From J054 sp964613615 (lineage in GTDB: Bacteria > Pseudomonadota > Gammaproteobacteria > Steroidobacterales > GCA-2729495): DNA of 6,642 bases. The notes beneath the pieces were generated by a model. It saw only the letters and a list, made by a program, of their open reading frames with translations, did no database searches and was not told the DNA's origin. Below, piece after piece: positions 1 through 5,977 of this stretch. A program made the position numbers and the translations under genes. How positions within the stretch are numbered: the stretch's first letter is position 1; each line of letters opens with the position of its first letter. The stretch covers positions 1-6,642 of the forward strand of contig CAZTIB010000145.1 of assembly GCA_964613615.1 (NCBI GenBank), given 5' to 3'.

Positions 1-744
1 CCCCCAAACAACCCCCCGCCGGTACCAGTCACCGTTGAAAAACCATTTGCCATCGGCCGCTACGAAGTCACCATCGGGGATTTTCGGCAGTTTGCGGATG
101 ACACGGGCTTTGCGGCCCAGCCAGGCTGTTTTGGCCTGAACGGCCGGATATGGGCCATGGATCCGGCAGCCACCTGGTCCGCTCCCGGTTATCCCGTGAC
201 GGATGATTACCCGGCTGCCTGCCTGACGGCGGACGACTATCAGCAATACCTGGATTGGTTAAGCAACAAGACCGGCGCGACCTATCGCCTGCCCACCGAA
301 GCGGAATGGGAATACGTCGCACGCCTGGGCAGTGCAGATCCGCCGCGGCTGTTTTTCGCCGGCGATGCAGATGCCTGCGGGCTGGCCAATGCGGCGGACC
401 GGCAGTTCGCTGAGAACTTCGACGGCGAGTGGCCGGCTTTCGAGTGTGATGACGGATTTCCGATCACCTCACCTGTGGGCCGACTGCCGGCCAACAAATT
501 GGGCATGTACGACGTGCTCGGCAATACCGCAGAAATCACGGCCGACTGCTTCGTCGCCGGGCACGAAGGCCGGCCCACTGATGCCTCGGCGCGCGTGGCG
601 AAGCCCTGCAGCGCCCTGGTGTTCAAAGGCGGTTCGTGGGCGGCGGAGCCAAGCTTTCTGCGCCCGGCCTTTCGCGTCGCCGCCACGCCCAATGTGCGGG
701 GCAACGGCTTCGGCCTGCGCGTGGTGCGCGAACTGGACGACTAG
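1..744 (+). CDS. SUMF1/FGE-sulfatase-domain protein, 5'-truncated by window edge, no catalytic Cys pair
   Basis: The frame is open from base 1 to TAG at 742-744, giving 247 visible residues; the true start lies upstream. The visible part begins with a proline-rich linker (residues 1-9), so an N-terminal domain or signal may precede it. FGE-sulfatase (PF03781) hallmarks follow in order: FAIGRYEVTIGDFRQF (16-31), RLPTEAEWEY (96-105), GMYDVLGN (168-175), KGGSW (209-213) and the closing FRVAATPN...GFGLRVVRE. In true formylglycine-generating enzymes the segment after GGS carries two active-site cysteines; here it reads GGSWAAEPSFLRPAFRV (211-226 region) with none. The usual WEW after the LGN motif is also changed, to AEI. 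Formylglycine-generating activity on sulfatases is therefore unlikely. The fold is also used in non-FGE proteins as a binding or structural domain, and the role here is unknown. No sulfatase gene is nearby. The family call is firm; the function is not. Confidence 0.88.
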   Translation, partial: PPNNPPPVPVTVEKPFAIGRYEVTIGDFRQFADDTGFAAQPGCFGLNGRIWAMDPAATWSAPGYPVTDDYPAACLTADDYQQYLDWLSNKTGATYRLPTEAEWEYVARLGSADPPRLFFAGDADACGLANAADRQFAENFDGEWPAFECDDGFPITSPVGRLPANKLGMYDVLGNTAEITADCFVAGHEGRPTDASARVAKPCSALVFKGGSWAAEPSFLRPAFRVAATPNVRGNGFGLRVVRELDD

Positions 745-1589
745 GCCTGCACCGCAGCGAGCGCTTCACGCCCGTGAGGTGTCGTGAGATCCATGTCAGG
801 ACCCAGTGGAATGACGCCATCGCGGCCGGCCGGACTCGCCATAAAGAAACTCTTGCGAAACGCGTCCAGGTCGACGGTCGCAGCGATGCCCGGCAACTGG
901 TAAATGTCGCGCAGGTAGCCCCACAGGGTCGGATAGTCCCGCACGCGCCGGAGGTGGCAGCGACTGCCGAAGTAATAACAGCTGTCGAAACGCACCAGCC
1001 CGGTAAAGTTCACCAGGTCGGCAAGGTCCGGCGACGCCCCGCCCAGGTAGCGCTGGCCCGCCAGCCGCCCGTCCAGCGCATCCAGCCAGCCAAACACCCG
1101 CTGCACCGCCTGTTCGTAGTCCGCCTGTGATTTGGTGCTACCGGCTTGAATGATCGCGCCGACGAAGTCGGCGTCGAAGCTCGCCATATCGGCATCGATG
1201 CGCTCGCGGTACCCGGCCGGATACAGGTCTGCACGGTCAGCCTGCGAATGATCGTTAAACAGCAGCACGATCTGCCGGGAATCGTGACTGACGATTCGGC
1301 TGTCTGCCGCATCCCACAGCACCGGCACTGACGGGCGTCCTTGGAAACCGGGGTCGTCGGCCAGGTAAATATCTTGCAGGCAGCGCGCGCCGACGACCGG
1401 ATCCGCGTGGATGCCGCCAGTGGCATCAAACTCCCAACCGGTCGGGCCAGGTAGCGGGCGGGCCAGCACCTGCCGGACCTCGCTTTCCAGGCCGCGCAGA
1501 CACCGGGCCAGCATGGCGCGATGCGTGAAGGGACAGGTGATTGCGCCGTACAGAACGTAGCGACCCGGTTCGGCGGCCAGTGCGGTCAT
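741..1589 (-). CDS. Xi-class glutathione transferase / glutathionyl-hydroquinone reductase-like protein
   Basis: This 282-aa protein has the GS-HQR (YqjG/ECM4/PcpF) layout. It has a thioredoxin-fold N-domain with CPFTHR (Cys19; family CPWAHR), GWEF (51-54), DIYLADDPGFQGRPSVPVLWD (73-93) and IVSHDSRQI (99-107; family IVNNESSEI). The helical C-domain has DLYPAGYRERID (121-132), LVRFD (198-202), DYPTLWGYLRDIYQLPG (218-234), IPLGP (260-264) and PHGRE. Family members use the Cys to take glutathione off glutathionyl-hydroquinones in the cytoplasm. It is about 45 residues shorter at the N-terminus than usual (~325 aa). The NNGVYxxGFA segment, whose Tyr lines the active site in studied members, reads VGAIIQAGST (Ile147 at the Tyr position). 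The Glu of ESS is Asp103. Catalytic Cys is kept, so thiol chemistry is plausible on a changed substrate. The start is 8 nt after the DUF1838 stop, with no clear Shine-Dalgarno, suggesting coupled translation. Its TAG shares CTAG with the convergent gene. Confidence 0.85.
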   Translation of the reverse strand: MTALAAEPGRYVLYGAITCPFTHRAMLARCLRGLESEVRQVLARPLPGPTGWEFDATGGIHADPVVGARCLQDIYLADDPGFQGRPSVPVLWDAADSRIVSHDSRQIVLLFNDHSQADRADLYPAGYRERIDADMASFDADFVGAIIQAGSTKSQADYEQAVQRVFGWLDALDGRLAGQRYLGGASPDLADLVNFTGLVRFDSCYYFGSRCHLRRVRDYPTLWGYLRDIYQLPGIAATVDLDAFRKSFFMASPAGRDGVIPLGPDMDLTTPHGREALAAVQA

Positions 1590-1597
1590 GCTGCGCG

Positions 1598-2515
1598 TCA
1601 GTCGGCGGCAGCGCGGCGACTATGCCATGCCTTGTACGCGCTGAATTCGTTGCGCGGCTGGGTCCAGTTATCGCGGTCGAGCATTTCCGGCACTGTCTGT
1701 TCGATCTTGCGGCGCCGGTCGGCGGGCAGTTTGCTCTCAGGCCCGAACTTCTTGCCGTACCCGCGCGTCATCATCCCGCCCGGCTGTTGCCCCATGTGCA
1801 GCCAGGGCTGCCAGCTCAGGAACTCGGTGTAATTGCTGAGCGCCGGCGCGGAGCGGATCTCCGGGTCGGCCAGGTCGGCCAGGCTCGCCGCAAACACCAG
1901 CACCGTGTGCCAGGAAAAAGTCTCGCCCGTTGAAGCCTCGGGATAGTCAGCCACGGGCAACGGGTTGGGCAGCGTCACCGGCGACTCGAAGGGATACCAG
2001 ACGGTGCCGTCAAAAATGCGCGGTCGCAATGCCTGGGGCTGCACGGTGCGCTCGGTGCCCGGTATCACGACGCCGTCAGGCGTGATCGTCGCTGTCAGCG
2101 GCCCGACGGCATAGGGAATGACCTCGACCTCCTGCTCCGTGACGGGGTTGAACAGGGTTTCCAGTGGTTCGTCGGTTACGCGGTCCGTGTGTATGCCGAC
2201 TTCCCACAGCGTGAACTGGCGGTTGCCGTCGGGCAGACGTTTCCAGCGCGATACGGAGTAATTTTCGTAATTGCACAACGGAAACACGGGACGCCCGGGC
2301 ACGAAGCCGAAGATGTGGCCCTGGGAGATCCGAAACACGTCTTCATCGTCGAGACTGCCCAGCGTCTTGATGCGGGCTTCGAACTCCTGCTCGCGATCGT
2401 CGAAATCGATCCCGCCGGCAGTCCCCGCCGCCGCGGCACCCATGGCCGGGGTCAGGCCTGCGGTGGCCATCAGCGCGGTCCATTGCAGCGCATCGCGCCG
2501 CGTCACATCCATCAT
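1598..2515 (-). CDS. DUF1838 family protein with Tat-type signal peptide
   Basis: The gene encodes 305 aa. The N-terminus carries a twin-arginine motif (TRRDALQW, residues 5-12) followed by a hydrophobic Ala-rich stretch and likely AxA cleavage near residues 26-30. This suggests export of a folded protein to the periplasm. The mature part is about 270 aa, rich in Trp, Pro and beta-type segments. Its distinctive elements include FGFVPGRPVFPLCNYENYSVSR (near 69-90) and a C-terminal WQPWLHMGQQPGG (235-247). This Tat-signal-plus-WxPWxxMG architecture and length are what I know of DUF1838 proteins, whose biochemical role is unknown. A good Shine-Dalgarno (GGAGAAGAG) precedes ATGATG, and 2515 is the first of the two Met codons. 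It is the first gene of a two-gene operon with the GST and has a well-formed promoter overlapped by a LacI-type operator. Tat export would place it in a different compartment from the cytoplasmic GST. The family call is from memory of its motifs. Confidence 0.75.
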   Translation of the reverse strand: MMDVTRRDALQWTALMATAGLTPAMGAAAAGTAGGIDFDDREQEFEARIKTLGSLDDEDVFRISQGHIFGFVPGRPVFPLCNYENYSVSRWKRLPDGNRQFTLWEVGIHTDRVTDEPLETLFNPVTEQEVEVIPYAVGPLTATITPDGVVIPGTERTVQPQALRPRIFDGTVWYPFESPVTLPNPLPVADYPEASTGETFSWHTVLVFAASLADLADPEIRSAPALSNYTEFLSWQPWLHMGQQPGGMMTRGYGKKFGPESKLPADRRRKIEQTVPEMLDRDNWTQPRNEFSAYKAWHSRRAAAD

Positions 2516-2546
2516 CAGCTCTTCTCCACCCGGTTAGCTCTGCGCG

Positions 2547-2575
2547 ATTATCGACCCGACCGGAGCGCTTTGCAA
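2547..2575 (-). promoter_or_regulatory. Sigma70-type promoter of the DUF1838-GST operon
   Basis: Read on the minus strand, TTGCAA (2575-2570) is followed by exactly 17 nt and GATAAT (2552-2547). The -10 matches consensus at 5 of 6 positions and the -35 at 4 of 6. Transcription would start near 2540, leaving a leader of about 25 nt with the GGAG Shine-Dalgarno. The -35 lies inside the 2569-2586 palindrome, so repressor binding would block it. Assigned by eye. Confidence 0.6.
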
Positions 2576-2586
2576 ACGCGTGCAAA
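2569..2586. promoter_or_regulatory. LacI-family operator, site A
   Basis: TTTGCAAACGCGTGCAAA is an imperfect palindrome (7 of 9 symmetric pairs) centred on the CG at 2577-2578, the usual centre of LacI-family operators. It matches site B (5909-5926) at 14 of 18 positions. It sits in the middle of the 114-bp divergent region and overlaps the -35 elements assigned in both directions. The LacI-family gene at the right edge is the obvious candidate to bind it; that link is inferred. Confidence 0.68.
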
Positions 2587-2597
2587 AAGCCTAGACT
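2570..2597 (+). promoter_or_regulatory. Possible promoter of the HprK-like/HugZ-like pair
   Basis: On the plus strand the same self-complementary TTGCAA (2570-2575) is followed by 16 nt and TAGACT (2592-2597), a 4-of-6 match to TATAAT. Transcription would start near 2604, some 26 nt before the ATG at 2630. It is weaker than the promoter on the other strand, and like it overlaps operator A. Confidence 0.35.
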
Positions 2598-2629
2598 GGA
2601 CATTCACATAGCAGATCGCAGTTGAGAAA

Positions 2630-3703
2630 ATGCCTGCAAGCTACTATTTTTCTTTCATTTTTCTGGACTGCCCCTGCCGGGTAGAGCTGCATACCAACAA
2701 CGCTGATGCGGCCGCGCTATTCCACCGGTACCAGGCCATGTTCCCGGCCTTCACCGACCCGGCCGACACGGCACCACGTTTCACGGTGCGCATCCATGAC
2801 CTCGCGCCGCGGCCGATCACAGTAGCTGCCGACGATCCGGTCTTCGCCGCCATGCGGAACTACTTCGACGCCGGCTACGACATCACGAACCAGGAACTGG
2901 TGGCCCGGATCTGCTCGCCGGAATTCGTCCCGGACACCGCGGCGCGGAGCCAGGTTCTGGCGGCACTGGAAAAGGACAGTCAGCAGGGCCTCAGCCTCCA
3001 GAAAGATTTCCTGGTGTGCTCCGACCGCTCAGCCGGCGTGGTGGATGCCTATGCCGACGTCGCAAGCTCCCTTAAGGAAGCCTGGGCATTCCACGTGCTC
3101 AATTTTTTCAAGATCTACTTCTTTGCAATCGGCGCGGTAAGGCTGCACGGCTCCGGCGCTACCGCTGGTGAGCGCGCGTTGCTGTTGCTCGCCAATACCG
3201 GTGGCGGCAAGAGCACGATGAAAGATCTGTTTCTCCGCGAAACGCCCGCGGCCAGGCCGTTTACCGATGACTCGATCATGGCGCTGCGTACGTCCGCTGG
3301 CTTCAGCCTGTACCAGGACCCGGTGGAGTTCATGCGCTGGTGCTACCTGCCGGAGGATGCGCTGAAGGAGCACGTCATTCCCGCGCCCCGACCGCCCATC
3401 AGCATCGCACCGGCCATTTACTACCTGCAGCAGGGCGACGAAACCAGCTGGCAGACCTGCGATCCGGAAGAGGTCTTCGAGCGCGTCAACCAGGAGGCTT
3501 TTTTCCAACAGGGCTTCCTGACCCAGCGCTTCATTCCACAGCCGGACAGCGCCACCTGCCTGGAAGATTACTTTGCCAACACTCGCCTGCTGCTCGCCGA
3601 CTGCCGCTGTGCGCTGGCCGCGGTGAAGCACCATGACGACTACGGCGCCCTGTTCGCGACATGGCGTGCTGATCTTGGTCTTGGAGGCCACGATTCGCAA
3701 TGA
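2630..3703 (+). CDS. HPr kinase-like P-loop protein
   Basis: This 357-aa protein has the core of the HPr kinase/phosphorylase C-domain fold (compare PF07475). LHG at 172-174 is the counterpart of the HG motif before the P-loop in HprK. A hydrophobic strand ALLLL leads into Walker A ANTGGGKST (188-196, fitting [AG]x4GK[ST]), and FTDDS follows with the paired Asp213-Asp214 that match the HprK DD motif. The order and spacing His - Walker A - DD are as in HprK. The first ~165 residues differ from the HprK N-domain and begin with a YYFSFIFL strand, as in HprK-related orphan kinases of proteobacteria. No HPr, PTS gene, PqqD-like protein or RiPP precursor is visible, so the phosphoacceptor is unknown. 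Start at 2630 is the first ATG after the promoter region; its Shine-Dalgarno is weak. The stop overlaps the next ATG (ATGA). A long antisense frame (4063-3029) is treated as its shadow. Confidence 0.72.
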   Translation: MPASYYFSFIFLDCPCRVELHTNNADAAALFHRYQAMFPAFTDPADTAPRFTVRIHDLAPRPITVAADDPVFAAMRNYFDAGYDITNQELVARICSPEFVPDTAARSQVLAALEKDSQQGLSLQKDFLVCSDRSAGVVDAYADVASSLKEAWAFHVLNFFKIYFFAIGAVRLHGSGATAGERALLLLANTGGGKSTMKDLFLRETPAARPFTDDSIMALRTSAGFSLYQDPVEFMRWCYLPEDALKEHVIPAPRPPISIAPAIYYLQQGDETSWQTCDPEEVFERVNQEAFFQQGFLTQRFIPQPDSATCLEDYFANTRLLLADCRCALAAVKHHDDYGALFATWRADLGLGGHDSQ

Positions 3704-3759
3704 GCATCGCGACGGCTGCCATCGAACCCGGCCAGCAACCCCAGCGGAAAAACCGGTGA
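3683..3759 (+). other. Shine-Dalgarno plus 19-codon frame leading into the HugZ-like gene
   Basis: GGAGG (3683-3687) stands 12 nt before ATG 3700, which overlaps the kinase-like gene's TGA as ATGA. The frame encodes MSIATAAIEPGQQPQRKNR and stops at TGA 3757-3759, which overlaps the GTG (3756-3758) of the downstream frame. It may be a coupling mini-gene. It may instead be the true N-terminus of the HugZ-like gene separated by a one-base indel at the A5 run 3748-3752, because six A residues would read through as QRKKPVNTEPAQ. A -1 slip on GAAAAAC is the third option. Confidence 0.4.
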
Positions 3760-4487
3760 ACACCGAGCCGGCGCAACTGGAAAGTGACCTGGAAATTGAT
3801 GCCGCCCGGGCAGCGCGGGGGCAGGCACGCCGCGCCGAAGTGGCGTGGCTGTTCAGGGCGGAGCAGGAACCGGTTGGGGCGCAGGCGGCGGCAGACCTGG
3901 ACGGTAGCCTGATTATCGCCCTGCCCCACGCGACCGATATCGATCCGGCAACGCCGGTGCTACTCGCCTTTACCGACGACGACTCACAGGCTGCGGGATA
4001 TCGCAGTCTGCATACTGTGAATCTGCTGCCGGCCGAGCTGCCCAGGCAGCAGCAGCGATTCACTAACCGTCACCCGGACAGCGCAGCGGGTCTGGCAGAC
4101 GGCAGTCTTGTGCTGCTGCACACAGAGCTAAGGCAAGTGCAGTTGTTGACGCCCGACGGCCAGCGCATCAGCCTCGAGCCGCAGGAATTTCTGCTTGAGA
4201 TCGGCGACGCACCCGAACTAACGGACAACGAACAGGCCAACCTGGCGCATCAGAATGCCGACCACCTGGATATCAGCCAGCAACTGTGCACCCAGATCCT
4301 CGGTCAGGACGATGGGGAATGGTTACTGACCGGCCTGGACCCGGAAGGCATGGACTTTCGCTGCGGTGAGCGGCGTTGCCGACTGCCGTTTCCCGCAGCC
4401 GCTTTTGACCGGCTGGCCCTGGGCGATGCGATCAAGGCGTATCTGAAAGAAGCACGAGCCCGGCTGGGGATCGAGTCGACGCCCTGA
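3756..4487 (+). CDS. HugZ-like protein with C-terminal DUF2470 domain
   Basis: From GTG 3756 the protein is 243 aa. The C-terminal ~90 residues fit DUF2470 (PF10615): NLAHQNADH (162-170 region; family HMNxDH), then WLLTGLDPEGMDFRCGE, RLPFP and a final helix ending KEAR. The middle QRFTNRHPDSAAGLADGSLVLL (RHP at 105-107) resembles the ARFLxRHPDA...FALY segment of HugZ/pyridoxamine-oxidase-like split barrels. The expected N-terminal barrel strands are shortened and poorly recognisable, and the GGFGRA-like loop is replaced by TPDGQR. HugZ relatives bind heme or flavin, and whether this one does is open. GGA at 3746-3748 lies 7 nt before the GTG and supports that start. The same frame extends back to ATG 3633 inside the upstream gene, but that extension looks non-coding. 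It is probably co-transcribed with the kinase-like gene 52 nt upstream. Confidence 0.65.
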   Translation: MNTEPAQLESDLEIDAARAARGQARRAEVAWLFRAEQEPVGAQAAADLDGSLIIALPHATDIDPATPVLLAFTDDDSQAAGYRSLHTVNLLPAELPRQQQRFTNRHPDSAAGLADGSLVLLHTELRQVQLLTPDGQRISLEPQEFLLEIGDAPELTDNEQANLAHQNADHLDISQQLCTQILGQDDGEWLLTGLDPEGMDFRCGERRCRLPFPAAAFDRLALGDAIKAYLKEARARLGIESTP

Positions 4488-4544
4488 AGAATTGCCGAGC
4501 TGCGCCGGGCTGGAAATGCAGAATGAGACAGGTCCCAAGAGGCA

Positions 4545-4566
4545 ACCGCGATTGATGATCGCCGGT
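4545..4566. terminator. Hairpin between convergent genes, possible terminator
   Basis: ACCGCGAT (4545-4552) pairs with ATCGCCGGT (4558-4566) around the loop TGATG, an 8-bp stem with one bulged C. It lies in the 87-bp gap between two convergent stop codons, where a bidirectional terminator would be expected. No T-tract follows on either strand, so intrinsic termination is uncertain. Confidence 0.3.
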
Positions 4567-4574
4567 GGAAGCCT

Positions 4575-5867
4575 TCAGATGCTGTCTTTGGCAACTTCGC
4601 TGCTCTCGGCAGAATCATCACTGTCGTCCAGTTCTTCCACCAACCTGAAGCGGCTGGTCAATACCGGCATCATGAAGCCGCCGGCGGCCGCTATCAGGAA
4701 AGCGTTCCGCAGCCCATAAATTTCGGCAACCTGGCCCCAGATGGCGGCCCCCAACGCCAGCGAGCCCATCGTGGCCACCATGTTGATGGACAGGCCGCGG
4801 GCGCGCAGTCGCGCCGGCAGCAGCATCTGCGCAACGATGTTTATCGACGTCATGATCGCCGTCCATGCCAGGCCGGCGAGGAAAGTCGCAACCGCCGACA
4901 GGTATTTCTGCGCCGACAAACCAATAATCAGCACGGCAATGGCGTGCGTGACGGTGGCCAGGTCGATGACCTGGCTGCGCGACAGCCGTTGGTACAGGGC
5001 GCCCAGCAGGAAGGATCCGACGACAGAGCCCACGCCGAAAAATGCCAGCAGCAGGCCGAGCGTCTGTGGTCGACCATCGAGCAGCGTCGCTGCGACCGAC
5101 GGCACCAGCGCCAACAGGATACTGATCATCAGGAAGTTCAAAGACATCTTGAACAGCAGCTGGCGCAGAGGCCGCTGCCTGATCATGAAACTCATGCCTT
5201 CGCGCAGTGCATGACGAAAGCGTGTCCCTGCGTCGCGCTCCGGCGGCGGACGATTGCGCCAGAGCAGGATCACCACAAACAGGCCGATGAAGGTGACCAC
5301 GTTCAACACGAACATCCAGCCAGCACCCCAGAAGCCCAGGAGCAGCCCGGCCAGACCCGGGCCTACGGCGCGGGCGATGCTGTTGTTCATGCCGTTCAGC
5401 GTCAGGGCGCTGGGCAGTTGTTCGCGCGGCACCAGGTCCGGCATGGTGGCCTGCATCGCCGGAGTCAGGCTGGCGGCAGCAAGCCCGAACAGGAAGGTGA
5501 TCAGGACCAACAGATTCGGCGTAATCCAGCCGGCCACCGTGACCAGGCCGAGAATCCCCGCAAAGAACATCAGGCTGGCGAGGGACAGCAGCATGATCCA
5601 GCGACGATCCACCAGGTCCGCAATGACGCCTGCCGGCAGCCCCATCGCAAACGCCGAGAGGCTGAACGCAGCCTGCACCAGGGCGACCTTCGACGGCGAC
5701 GGGTCCAGTTCCGTCATCAACCAGCCGGCGCCCACGGTCTGCATGGACGCACCGACGAAGGCGAAGAATGAGAACAGCCAGAAGTTCCGAAAGACCTGGT
5801 TCTCGAGGGCCGTCCAGGTACCGGTCGACAGCGGGCCGCGGGCGCCTTGGGGCAGAGGCTCGGACAT
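4575..5867 (-). CDS. MFS_3-family 12-TM transporter
   Basis: With ATG at 5867 the protein is 430 aa, a normal MFS length, with about twelve hydrophobic segments. The opening FRNFWLFSFFAFVGASMQTVGAGWLMTEL (26-54) and VALVQAAFSLSAFAMGLPAG are typical of MFS_3 (PF05977, EntS-like drug or siderophore exporters). MFS motif A appears as GVIADLVDRR (80-89) in the TM2-TM3 loop. A second cluster of helices follows the basic central loop (WRNRPPPERDAG). The C-terminus ends in an acidic, Ser-rich cytoplasmic tail (EELDDSDDSAESSE). Family members are mostly proton-driven exporters, but direction and substrate cannot be read here. The frame also opens at ATG 5978, overlapping the LacI stop as TGATG, but that extra 37 residues are hydrophilic, Cys/Gly/Arg-rich, contain operator B and precede the family-like sequence. 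I therefore prefer 5867, although neither start has a clear Shine-Dalgarno. The operator 42-59 nt upstream implies control by the LacI protein. Confidence 0.85.
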   Translation of the reverse strand: MSEPLPQGARGPLSTGTWTALENQVFRNFWLFSFFAFVGASMQTVGAGWLMTELDPSPSKVALVQAAFSLSAFAMGLPAGVIADLVDRRWIMLLSLASLMFFAGILGLVTVAGWITPNLLVLITFLFGLAAASLTPAMQATMPDLVPREQLPSALTLNGMNNSIARAVGPGLAGLLLGFWGAGWMFVLNVVTFIGLFVVILLWRNRPPPERDAGTRFRHALREGMSFMIRQRPLRQLLFKMSLNFLMISILLALVPSVAATLLDGRPQTLGLLLAFFGVGSVVGSFLLGALYQRLSRSQVIDLATVTHAIAVLIIGLSAQKYLSAVATFLAGLAWTAIMTSINIVAQMLLPARLRARGLSINMVATMGSLALGAAIWGQVAEIYGLRNAFLIAAAGGFMMPVLTSRFRLVEELDDSDDSAESSEVAKDSI

Positions 5868-5908
5868 GGGGCGCTTGGTGCCTGCGAGGCCGGAACGTGA
5901 ACCGCAGT

Positions 5909-5926
5909 TTTGCACACGTTTGCAAG
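5909..5926. promoter_or_regulatory. LacI-family operator, site B
   Basis: TTTGCACACGTTTGCAAG is an imperfect palindrome (7 of 9 pairs) centred on CG at 5917-5918, with TTGCA/TGCAA arms like site A. It lies between the LacI stop (5978) and the preferred transporter start (5867). On the minus strand TTGCAA (5925-5920) could act as a -35, but I see no good -10 at 16-18 nt, so the promoter is not assigned. Confidence 0.66.
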
Positions 5927-5945
5927 AGGCGCAACCGGGCGATGC

Positions 5946-5969
5946 GGCGGGCCCCTTCCGGAACCCGCC
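5946..5969. terminator. GC-rich hairpin just after the LacI gene
   Basis: GGCGGG (5946-5951) pairs perfectly with CCCGCC (5964-5969) around a 12-nt loop that itself contains the palindrome TTCCGGAA. It starts about 9 nt beyond the LacI-family stop codon in the direction of transcription and precedes operator B. It could end or attenuate the LacI transcript. No T-run follows, so this is tentative. Confidence 0.3.
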
Positions 5970-5977
5970 ACTGCGCA

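Noticed and set aside
636..1130. 164-codon plus-strand frame across the SUMF1/GST junction
   Set aside because: It straddles two real gene ends in another frame and has Arg/Pro/Ala-rich shadow composition.
2189..2611. 140-codon plus-strand frame antisense to DUF1838
   Set aside because: It runs through the divergent promoter and operator region and has no family resemblance; the opposite strand carries a Tat signal and conserved motifs.
3633..3755. Upstream extension of the HugZ-like gene from ATG 3633
   Set aside because: It lies in the last 71 nt of the kinase-like gene in another frame and the gap after it; the translated residues are Arg/Thr-rich and unlike the family, and GTG 3756 has a better ribosome-binding site.
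3029..4063. 344-codon open frame on the minus strand opposite the kinase-like and HugZ-like genes
   Set aside because: Its translation is low-complexity Arg/Ala/Ser-rich with no recognisable motif, and it spans two plus-strand genes that carry clear motifs. It is a high-GC shadow.
4944..5771. 275-codon plus-strand frame (and a similar one at 5254-6012) antisense to the transporter
   Set aside because: The Gln/His/Arg-rich composition is typical of frames antisense to membrane-protein genes; there is no promoter, Shine-Dalgarno or domain.
5956..5963. TTCCGGAA palindrome considered as a regulator site
   Set aside because: An 8-bp palindrome in high-GC DNA is easily due to chance; it lies in the loop of the 5946-5969 hairpin and has no second copy in an expected position.
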